A DNA stretch of 5,130 bases from Planctomycetota bacterium (GTDB lineage: Bacteria > Planctomycetota > GCA-002687715): positions 1 to 5,130 of the forward strand of contig JABSRK010000278.1 in assembly GCA_013213915.1 (NCBI GenBank), written 5' to 3'. Shown piece by piece: positions 1 through 5,130 of this stretch. Under the pieces are notes generated by a model that worked only from the letters and a program-made list of their open reading frames with translations, made no database searches and was not told where the DNA came from. Within the stretch, counting starts at the first letter, position 1. Each line of letters begins with the position of its first letter. The position numbers and the translations under genes are program-made.

Positions 1-2
1 AG

Positions 3-413
3 AAGCACTTCGCCCCCTCAGAGATCCTCTCCCTGCGCGCGTTACCGGCCGAGCACCAACGTCCCCGGTTCTTCGCCTACTGGACGCTCAAGGAGGCATA
101 CATCAAGGCGCGCGGCCTGGGGCTCGCTCTTCCCCTCGACGGTTTTGCCTTCGACCTGGACAGGGAAGGGCTCGGTTTCCGCATCCGAGACGACCTGGGC
201 GACCGCGCCGCGGACTGGTCATTCGCCTTGCTCGAGGCGGGGCCCCACCACCGCGCCGCATTCGCCGTTCGGCAGGGCCCGGGTATTTCCTGTCGGTGGC
301 GCGTGTTCGAGGGCGCCCCGCTGGAGGAGAGCCGTGAGTGCCAGCCCGCGACACTCGCGGGGCTGGGGGTAGAATCCGCCCGACATCCGTCTGGGGAGGG
401 AAGTCCTGGCTAA
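3..413 (+). CDS. 4'-phosphopantetheinyl transferase, Sfp type (C-terminal part, 5' end outside window)
   Basis: Enzymes of this family move the phosphopantetheine arm of coenzyme A onto a serine of acyl, peptidyl or aryl carrier proteins in the cytoplasm, activating fatty acid, polyketide or nonribosomal peptide synthesis. The visible 136 residues, in frame from base 3, contain FAPSE near the left edge and then FFAYWTLKEAYIKARGLGL (about bases 69-125). This is the family signature W-x-x-K-E-x-x-x-K, in which the Glu binds magnesium and the lysines contact CoA. LALPLDGFAFDL follows, as in Sfp/AcpT proteins. The N-terminal half is missing. After GAPLEE (about base 330) there is a roughly 28-residue low-complexity tail rich in Gly, Ala, Ser and Pro that is not typical of the family; it overlaps the parC promoter region. 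The stop overlaps the proposed parC start region by 8 bases. The fold assignment is firm; the carrier-protein substrate cannot be told. Confidence 0.88.
   Translation, partial: KHFAPSEILSLRALPAEHQRPRFFAYWTLKEAYIKARGLGLALPLDGFAFDLDREGLGFRIRDDLGDRAADWSFALLEAGPHHRAAFAVRQGPGISCRWRVFEGAPLEESRECQPATLAGLGVESARHPSGEGSPG
341..366 (+). repeat. GC-rich inverted repeat upstream of parC
   Basis: CCAGCCCGCG (341-350) and CGCGGGGCTGG (356-366) are complementary over 10 base pairs, with one bulged G and a 5-base ACACT loop. The core CCCGCG/CGCGGG is perfect. The hairpin lies in the atypical tail of the transferase gene and ends 4 bases before the candidate -10 box of parC. No T-run follows, so it is not a classical intrinsic terminator. 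It could act as an operator, a structured 3' end of the upstream transcript, or be a chance product of high GC. The pairing is seen directly; any function is inferred. Confidence 0.45.
348..375 (+). promoter_or_regulatory. Candidate sigma70-type promoter for parC-parE
   Basis: TAGAAT at 370-375 matches the -10 consensus TATAAT at five of six positions and stands out in very GC-rich surroundings. GCGACA at 348-353 matches TTGACA at four of six positions with a 16-base spacer. Transcription would start near 382, giving a leader of about 24 bases that ends in the GGAGG ribosome site of parC. The -35 lies inside the loop and right arm edge of the inverted repeat at 341-366. The -10 is persuasive; the -35 is weak. 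The assignment is inference from spacing and composition. Confidence 0.45.
395..399 (+). promoter_or_regulatory. Shine-Dalgarno site of parC that points to a CTG start
   Basis: GGAGG, within the purine run GGGGAGGGAAG (393-403), is followed after six bases by CTG at 406. No ATG, GTG or TTG lies in frame at a suitable distance. This site decides the start assigned to parC here. The alternative GTG at 469 has only a weak GAGG directly abutting it and an off-distance GAGGG at 451-455. Confidence 0.7.
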
Positions 414-2775
414 GCGACGCCGGAAGAAGGACCAGCCTGAGCTGCCGATCGAGGGCGCGGTCGAGGCCGTGCCGCTCCACGAGGCCGCGCGAGCGCGGTA
501 CCTCAACTACGCCCTGTCCGTGATCACGTCACGGGCGCTCCCCGACGTGCGCGACGGGCTGAAGCCCGTTCAGCGGCGGATCCTCTTCACCATGAACCAG
601 CAGGGCATCCGGTCTCAGGCCAGGCATCGTAAGTGTGCGAAGGTCGTCGGTGACGTGATGGGCAACTACCACCCCCACGGCGATTCCGCGATCTACGAGG
701 CGCTGGTGCGGATGGCGCAGCCGTTCGTGATGCGGGAACCCCTGGTCGACGGATCGGGCAACTTCGGGTCGCTCGACGGTGATGGTGCTGCTGCCATGCG
801 CTACACGGAATGCCGCAGCGCCTCCGCGTCCGACCGGATGCTGCGGGAGATCGGCCTTGGAACGGTCGACTGGCGCTCGAATTACGACGGGACGCGAGAA
901 GAACCCGTCGTCCTGCCGTCTGACCGGCCGAACCTGCTCATCAACGGGTCGGTGGGGATCGCCGTCGGCATGGCGACGAGCATCCCGCCCCACAACCCGA
1001 TCGAGGTGTGTGACGCGTTGCTTCGCATCCTGAAGAACCAGGAGAAGGACAAGGACACCAACATCAGCACGTTGTGCCGCATCGTGTGCGGCCCGGACTT
1101 TCCCACGGGCGGCCGCATCCTCACCGGAGCCGATGAGATGGCAGACATCTATCGCACCGGTTCCGGTTCCGTGCGCGTACGGGGAACGTGGACGGAGGGC
1201 GAAACGACGCGTGGGTCCAAGACGATCGTCGTCGACTCCGTCCCGTACGGGCAGAACAAGTCCGTCCTCGTGGAGCGGATCGCCGACGTCGTCAACGCTC
1301 GCAAGCTCCCCCCGCTGCTCGACGTCCGCGACGTGTCGGCCGAGGACGTGCGCATTGAGCTGATCCTCAAGCGCGACGCCGACGTCCAGAAGGTGCTCGC
1401 TTATCTGTACAAGCACACGCCCCTGCAACAGAACGTGCAGGTCAACCTCACGTGCCTCGTGCCCGGGGGTGACGAAGGGGCGGCGGTTCCGGAACGCTGC
1501 GACCTCAAGCAGATCCTCAAGTACTTCCTCGGCTTCCGGATGGAGGTGGTCACCCGTCGGCTCGAACGTGAGCTCGAGGCGTTGCAGGAACGCTTGCACA
1601 TCCTCGACGGCCTGGCGTACGCGTACGACATCCTGGACAAGCTGCTTGACCTCATCCGCAAGAGCGAGGGCAAGGCGGACGCTCGGGCCAAGATGCTCAA
1701 GCGCTGGCCCAAGCGGTTCGACGAGGTCCAGGCGAACGCGATCCTGGAACTGAAGCTGTATCAACTCGCCAAGCTCGAGATCCTGGACATCCAGGATGAG
1801 CGTGATGCGAAGCGGGCGCGGGTGGCCGAGATCCAGGATCTGCTCGCCGACGAGTCCAAGCGCTGGGCCATCGTGAAGGGGGAGGTTACGGATCTTCGTG
1901 CGTCGTACGCCGCGGACCCGCGGTTCGCGCGCCGCACGCTGATCGAGACCGAGGACGAGCCCGAATTCTCGGCCGAGGACTTCATCGTCGCCGAGGACAA
2001 CGTCGTGCTGGTCTCGCGGGACGGCTGGATCAAGCGCCAGAAGGAAGTGAAGGACATCAAGAAGGTGAAGCTTCGCGAGGGCGATGCCGTCCTCGCGGCT
2101 GAGCCTGGTTCAACGACGGCGACGATCGTGTTGTTCAGCAGTCTGGGGGTCGCGTACACCGCGCGCATCGCTGATATCCCCGCCACGACTGGACACGGAG
2201 AGCCGGTCCAGAAGCGATTCGCCCTCAAGGACGGCGAGCGCATCGTCGCCGCCATGAGCCTCGACACGCGATGGGTCGAGGACTACGTCACGGAGGGTCC
2301 CGATGGACCGCCTGTTCACGCCCTCGCTGCTACCAGCAGTGGGTATGCGCTGCGGTTCAGCCTCGCCGCGTTCGCCGAGCCGTCGACAAAATCGGGCCGC
2401 CGCTACGCGCGACCGGCGAAAGGCCACGAGGTCGTCGGCGTGTCTCTCGTCAACGGGCTCGAGACGGTCTTGGCGGCGACGGTCAAGGCGCGCGCCATGA
2501 TCTGCCCTGTGGCCAGCGTCAAGTTCCTCTCAGGGCCCGGCAAGGGCGTCTTGTTGATCAAGCTCAAACCGGACGACCGGTTGCTCGGATTCAAGGCGTC
2601 GGAGGGCGATCGCGACCTGCTCACAGTGGAGACGAACCGCGGCGCGACCAAGACCATCAGCACTGGCAAGTATGAGATCACGGGCCGCGGCGGTCGCGGA
2701 CGCGAGATCCAGAGGAACGGTTCGTTGGCGGGCGTTGTATGGTCGGAGGTGGAGGCACCGCCTCCGCTCGAGTGA
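406..2775 (+). CDS. parC: DNA topoisomerase IV subunit A (type IIA, GyrA/ParC family)
   Basis: This is the DNA breakage-reunion subunit. With ParE it passes one duplex through another to decatenate and relax chromosomes. Numbering is from the CTG start (789 residues; 768 from the GTG at 469). The winged-helix start RYLNYALSVI...LPDVRDGLKPVQRR is at about 31-58. The quinolone-determining segment GDVMGNYHPHGDSAIYE carries Ser94 and Glu98, the unmutated state. AMRYTE contains the catalytic Arg132-Tyr133 (TAC at 802-804). INGSVGIAVGMATSIPPHNP follows. A coiled-coil tower/C-gate spans about 380-495 and includes ILELKLYQLAKLE (446-458). The beta-pinwheel C-terminal domain starts at about 532 (NVVLVSRDGWIKR). 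No GyrA-box sits in its first blade, which favours topoisomerase IV over gyrase; a degenerate GRGGRG lies at 760-765. The upstream in-frame stretch reads (M)AKRRRKKDQPELP, a plausible basic N-terminus. The stop overlaps parE by one base, so the two form an operon. The family is certain; parC rather than a second gyrA is likely. Confidence 0.93.
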   Translation: MAKRRRKKDQPELPIEGAVEAVPLHEAARARYLNYALSVITSRALPDVRDGLKPVQRRILFTMNQQGIRSQARHRKCAKVVGDVMGNYHPHGDSAIYEALVRMAQPFVMREPLVDGSGNFGSLDGDGAAAMRYTECRSASASDRMLREIGLGTVDWRSNYDGTREEPVVLPSDRPNLLINGSVGIAVGMATSIPPHNPIEVCDALLRILKNQEKDKDTNISTLCRIVCGPDFPTGGRILTGADEMADIYRTGSGSVRVRGTWTEGETTRGSKTIVVDSVPYGQNKSVLVERIADVVNARKLPPLLDVRDVSAEDVRIELILKRDADVQKVLAYLYKHTPLQQNVQVNLTCLVPGGDEGAAVPERCDLKQILKYFLGFRMEVVTRRLERELEALQERLHILDGLAYAYDILDKLLDLIRKSEGKADARAKMLKRWPKRFDEVQANAILELKLYQLAKLEILDIQDERDAKRARVAEIQDLLADESKRWAIVKGEVTDLRASYAADPRFARRTLIETEDEPEFSAEDFIVAEDNVVLVSRDGWIKRQKEVKDIKKVKLREGDAVLAAEPGSTTATIVLFSSLGVAYTARIADIPATTGHGEPVQKRFALKDGERIVAAMSLDTRWVEDYVTEGPDGPPVHALAATSSGYALRFSLAAFAEPSTKSGRRYARPAKGHEVVGVSLVNGLETVLAATVKARAMICPVASVKFLSGPGKGVLLIKLKPDDRLLGFKASEGDRDLLTVETNRGATKTISTGKYEITGRGGRGREIQRNGSLAGVVWSEVEAPPPLE
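2745..2755 (+). promoter_or_regulatory. Purine-rich Shine-Dalgarno region of parE, inside the parC 3' end
   Basis: GGAGGTGGAGG contains two GGAGG cores within the last codons of parC. The nearer core ends 19 bases before the ATG at 2775 and 16 before the GTG at 2772, which is longer than usual. The second core is paired in a hairpin (2748-2768). Folding could bring the site nearer to the start or hide it until ribosomes finish parC. No other SD-like sequence is closer to the start. Confidence 0.45.
2748..2768 (+). promoter_or_regulatory. Hairpin at parC-parE junction covering the Shine-Dalgarno core
   Basis: GGAGGC (2751-2756), loop ACC, GCCTCC (2760-2765) is a perfect six-pair stem. In RNA it extends outward through U2750-G2766, G2749-C2767 and G2748-U2768 to nine pairs. 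It ends six bases before the parE ATG. An alternative fold, GGUG (2748-2751) with CACC (2756-2759), would instead expose GAGG in its loop. The pairing is seen directly; a role in coupling parE to parC translation is inference. Confidence 0.45.
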
Positions 2776-4676
2776 TGGAGCAATACACAGCCAAGGACAT
2801 CAGCGTCCTCGAAGGACTCGACCCGGTCCGCAAGCGTCCCGGTATGTACATCGGCGGCGTCGGCGCTGCCGGTCTGCATCACCTCGTGTGGGAGGTCTTC
2901 GACAACTCCGTTGACGAGGCGATGAACGGGCACGCGTCCGAGATCATGGTGACGCTTCACAAGGACGGACGCTCGGTGACCGTGCGCGATAACGGGCGAG
3001 GTATTCCGGTTGACCGACATCCGAAGGCCAAGAAGCCCGCCGTCGAGGTCATCCTGACGACGCTTCACGCCGGCGGGAAGTTCGACGAAGGTGCGTACAA
3101 GACTGCGGGTGGGCTGCACGGCGTCGGAGCGAGCGTCGTGAATGCGCTGTCGATTCGCATGGAGTGTGTCGTCCGCAGGGGTGGATACAAGCACCGGATC
3201 ACGTTCTCGCGTGGCAAGACGAAGTCAAAGCTGAAGAAGATCGGTCCGGCGCGCGGTTCAGGCACGGAGATCACGTTCGAACCCGATCCCGCCGTCTTCC
3301 CGAAGACGGTTTTCGACGCCCGCACCATTCGTGCCCGTTGCGAGACGGCGAGCTACGTTCACGGCGGGATCCGCGTCGTGTGGGTCAACGAGGCGGAGGG
3401 CGTGAAGGAGGCGTTCCAGCACGACGGTGGCCTTGAGGACTTCCTCCAACGGGTGGTCGAAGAGCGCAAGAGCCGGCCGGTGCACGATGCGCCGTGCGTC
3501 TTCCGCAAGGAACAGGAGAGCGTGCGTATCGAGTGCGTGATGCAGTGGACCGATGCGACGGACGAGAAGCTGCTGTCGTACGCCAACGGGATCCCGACCG
3601 GTTCGGGAGGCACCCACGAGAGCGGGTTCCGGTCGGGGGTGGGCAAGGCGCTCCGGAACTACATCGAGACGCACAAGCTGCAGCCGAAGGGGGTCACGCT
3701 CGCGACCGAAGACCTGCGGGAGGGTTTCACTGCGATCTTGTCCGTCTTCGTGACCGATCCGCAGTTCCAGGGGCAGACCAAGGACCGCCTCAACAACCCG
3801 GAGGTGCAGGCGCGGGTCGACGCCGCCGTGCGCCGTGCGTTCGAGAAGTGGTTGAACGCCAGTCGCACCGCAGCCGAGGCCATCGTAGCGCGCGTCATCC
3901 TCGCTGCGCGGGCCCGAGAGGCCTCGCGGATGGCGTCCGCCCAGGTCGTGCGGAAGTCAGCCACCAAGGGACGTGCGACGTTGCCGGGGAAGCTCTCCGA
4001 TTGCACGGAGGCGGGCACCGGGCACTCGGAGCTGTTCATCGTCGAGGGTGACTCGGCCGGCGGCAGCGCCAAGCAGGGCCGGGATCGGACGTTCCAGGCG
4101 ATCCTGCCGTTGCGGGGCAAGGTGTTGAACACGGAGGGCGTGGCGCCAGGGAAGGTCCTGCAGAACAAGGAGCTGCACGACCTCGTCGTGGCCCTCGGCT
4201 GCGGGATTGGCAAGACCTTCGACATCGCGAAGCTCAGGTACCGTCGCGTGATTCTCCTGGCGGACGCCGATTCGGACGGCCATCACATCACGGCGTTGTT
4301 GCTGACGTTTTTCTTCCGCCATCTGCGCGAGCTCATCATCGACGGCCGGGTGTTCCTCGCCCAGCCGCCCCTCTACCGCATCGTCTTGGGGAAGGAGACG
4401 CACTGGGCTGCGGACGGGGCCGAGAGCCGACGCATCCTCGACGGCGCGGACCGCCGGTTCAAACCTGAGATCACGCGGTTCAAGGGGCTTGGCGAGATGA
4501 TGCCCAAGACGTTGTGGCAGACGACGCTCGACCCGGCGAGCCGACGCCTGCTGCGCGTGGAGATCTCCGAGCCAGTGGAGACGGACCGGACGTTCAACGA
4601 GATCATGGGCAAGGACCCCGCGCTTCGCTACGCGCTCATCATGGAGCACGGGGCCGCGGCTGATCTGGACCTGTAG
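2775..4676 (+). CDS. parE: DNA topoisomerase IV subunit B (type IIA ATPase, GyrB/ParE family)
   Basis: ParE is the ATPase and TOPRIM subunit that drives strand passage with ParC. The 633 residues match the short ParE-type length and lack the large insert of Gram-negative GyrB. In the GHKL ATPase domain, E40 (WEVFDNSVDEA) is the catalytic base and N44 binds magnesium; D72 in RDNGRGIP contacts adenine, and the ATP lid is AGGLHGVGASVVNALS (111-126). R135 and T164 match the aminocoumarin-contact residues of E. coli GyrB (R136, T165). The transducer domain carries the QTK loop, Q334-T335-K336. TOPRIM follows with E424 in VEGDSAGGSA and D497, D499 and D501 in LADADSDGHH; FKGLGEMMP is also present. 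The start was chosen because MEQYTAKDISVLEGLDPVRK is the usual N-terminus. An in-frame ATG at 2739 would add 12 Gly-rich residues, and a GTG sits at 2772. It overlaps the parC stop as TGATG and is probably translationally coupled to it. No key residue is missing. Confidence 0.94.
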   Translation: MEQYTAKDISVLEGLDPVRKRPGMYIGGVGAAGLHHLVWEVFDNSVDEAMNGHASEIMVTLHKDGRSVTVRDNGRGIPVDRHPKAKKPAVEVILTTLHAGGKFDEGAYKTAGGLHGVGASVVNALSIRMECVVRRGGYKHRITFSRGKTKSKLKKIGPARGSGTEITFEPDPAVFPKTVFDARTIRARCETASYVHGGIRVVWVNEAEGVKEAFQHDGGLEDFLQRVVEERKSRPVHDAPCVFRKEQESVRIECVMQWTDATDEKLLSYANGIPTGSGGTHESGFRSGVGKALRNYIETHKLQPKGVTLATEDLREGFTAILSVFVTDPQFQGQTKDRLNNPEVQARVDAAVRRAFEKWLNASRTAAEAIVARVILAARAREASRMASAQVVRKSATKGRATLPGKLSDCTEAGTGHSELFIVEGDSAGGSAKQGRDRTFQAILPLRGKVLNTEGVAPGKVLQNKELHDLVVALGCGIGKTFDIAKLRYRRVILLADADSDGHHITALLLTFFFRHLRELIIDGRVFLAQPPLYRIVLGKETHWAADGAESRRILDGADRRFKPEITRFKGLGEMMPKTLWQTTLDPASRRLLRVEISEPVETDRTFNEIMGKDPALRYALIMEHGAAADLDL

Positions 4677-4898
4677 GCACGGGCGAGGGAAACCCGCGCT
4701 ACGACACGGGTTTGAATTGTCCCGCACCGTGATCGCACAGGGGTACCCTCCCCGGTGGCCAGGGATGCCCGCATCAGCGTCGAGGTCCAGATCTCCCTCC
4801 CCTTGGACCCGCGTCGTGTCCCTGGTTGCACGCCTTTTTTCCTTCGGGCCGCCTTCTGCGCCCCACCGCGGACCATCAACAGATGTGATTGATCGGGT
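4677..4898. other. Convergent intergenic spacer without a convincing gene
   Basis: The 222 bases between the parE and sulfatase stops hold a terminator-like hairpin just after parE, a T6 run at 4835-4840 preceded by only a four-pair CGTG/CACG stem (4815-4818 with 4829-4832), and an inverted repeat abutting the sulfatase stop. Short open frames exist on both strands but lack ribosome sites and family resemblance. Convergent orientation makes this a termination zone for both transcripts. Confidence 0.7.
4690..4713 (+). terminator. Terminator-like hairpin after parE
   Basis: AAACCCG (4690-4696) and CGGGTTT (4707-4713) form a perfect seven-pair stem with a 10-base loop, starting 14 bases after the parE stop. 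The stem's own right arm ends in TTT, followed by GAATTGT, so the U-tract is short. Placement and symmetry support a transcript end, possibly helped by Rho or by RNA structure alone. Confidence 0.45.
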
Positions 4899-4899
4899 C
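4871..4899 (-). repeat. Inverted repeat at the sulfatase stop
   Basis: GACC-ATCAA (4871-4879) pairs with TTGAT (4889-4893) and GGTC (4896-4899) around a 9-base loop, with a two-base CG bulge. Nine pairs in all, the outer arm reaching the first base of the sulfatase stop triplet. On the sulfatase (minus) strand no T-run follows, so it would be at best a non-canonical 3' end structure. Confidence 0.3.
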
Positions 4900-5129
4900 T
4901 AGCGGGCCGCGGGCCACCAGAGATCGAGACGCCTGCGCAGGGCCCCGGCGCGATCGGAGTGGGCGCTTGCGAGGTTGGCCGTCTCGCCGGGATCGGCGAT
5001 GACGTCGTACAGCTCTGGCTTGCCCTCGCGGGGGAGGATGAGCTTCCATTGATCCTCGACCGCCCAGCGGTGGGTGACGTTGGATTCCGGGCGGTGGATG
5101 TCGACCGCGTTGTGGCCGAATACGGCGCT
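4899..5129 (-). CDS. Sulfatase, C-terminal fragment (5' end outside window)
   Basis: Sulfatases of the arylsulfatase/alkaline-phosphatase superfamily hydrolyse sulfate esters, often on polysaccharides, and are usually exported to the periplasm or cell surface. Only the last 76 residues are visible, ending at TAG (CTA on the plus strand at 4899-4901). They read VFGHNAVDIHRP near the right edge, then RWAVEDQWKLILP, then KPELYDVIADPGETANLA, and end in LDLWWPAAR. The series W-K-L-I, then E-L-Y-D, then D-P-x-E-x-x-N-L is the classic C-terminal subdomain of this family. The catalytic formylglycine motif (C/S-x-P-x-R) lies in the missing N-terminal part, so activity, subclass and signal peptide cannot be judged. 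The gene is convergent with parE and not part of that operon. Confidence 0.85.
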   Translation of the reverse strand, partial: SAVFGHNAVDIHRPESNVTHRWAVEDQWKLILPREGKPELYDVIADPGETANLASAHSDRAGALRRRLDLWWPAAR

Positions 5130-5130
5130 G

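Noticed and set aside
685..699. Possible quinolone-resistance substitutions in parC
   Set aside because: Ser94 and Glu98 are the usual sensitive-type residues (equivalent to Ser80 and Glu84 of E. coli ParC), so there is no sign of a resistance change.
529..1764. A 411-codon open frame on the minus strand within parC
   Set aside because: It mirrors the codon structure of parC in GC-rich DNA, has no recognisable domains, and the plus-strand protein here contains the catalytic core of the topoisomerase.
2739..2774. An earlier parE start at ATG 2739
   Set aside because: It would add only a Gly-rich dozen residues encoded by the purine-rich SD and hairpin region, has no SD of its own at proper distance, and family members begin at the MEQYTAKDI equivalent.
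2403..3194. A 263-codon minus-strand open frame across the parC-parE junction
   Set aside because: It is antisense to well-conserved ParC and ParE sequence, shows no family motif, and is explained by high third-position GC.
4835..4840. T6 run as an intrinsic terminator
   Set aside because: The only stem before it is four pairs with a 10-base loop, separated from the run by CC, too weak to call.
4628..4879. An 83-codon basic minus-strand frame overlapping the parE end
   Set aside because: It is Arg/Ser/Ala-rich as expected from antisense GC-rich DNA, overlaps conserved parE codons, and has no SD or known motif.
4755..4892. A roughly 45-codon plus-strand frame from GTG in the intergenic spacer
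   Set aside because: There is no ribosome site before the GTG, the translation is low in information with a hydrophobic patch only by chance, and it runs through the sulfatase-side inverted repeat.

Overview
This is a GC-rich, densely coded bacterial stretch. It holds the 3' end of a phosphopantetheinyl transferase gene, a complete two-gene operon for a type IIA DNA topoisomerase (A subunit, then B subunit; topoisomerase IV-like, parC-parE), and on the opposite strand the 3' end of a sulfatase gene. The sulfatase tail resembles the sulfatases that are very numerous in Planctomycetota and related bacteria, and the topoisomerase subunits look like the divergent second (non-gyrase) pair found in such lineages. 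Planctomycetota is therefore my best guess at the phylum, by inference only; Myxococcota or another high-GC Gram-negative group is not excluded.

Layout. Positions 3-413 (+) encode the C-terminal part of an Sfp-type 4'-phosphopantetheinyl transferase. Its unusually long tail overlaps a candidate promoter and a GC-rich hairpin lying just before parC. parC (406-2775, +) appears to start at a CTG codon preceded by a near-ideal Shine-Dalgarno sequence; the only conventional start in frame is a GTG 63 bases further in. parE (2775-4676, +) overlaps the parC stop by one base (TGATG), and its upstream purine-rich Shine-Dalgarno region lies in a hairpin, which suggests translational coupling. A 222-base convergent spacer (4677-4898) carries a terminator-like hairpin after parE and an inverted repeat at the end of the sulfatase gene. 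The sulfatase (4899-5129, -) runs off the right edge.

How the genes work together. ParC and ParE assemble as an A2B2 tetramer. ParE hydrolyses ATP and supplies the TOPRIM metal site, while ParC supplies the DNA-cleaving tyrosine and the DNA-wrapping C-terminal domain. All key catalytic residues are present in both. The phosphopantetheinyl transferase and the sulfatase have no evident functional link to the topoisomerase. I see no tRNA, rRNA, CRISPR array, transposon or defence system here. The items most worth a second look are the translation-initiation features of the two topoisomerase genes, not a new system.
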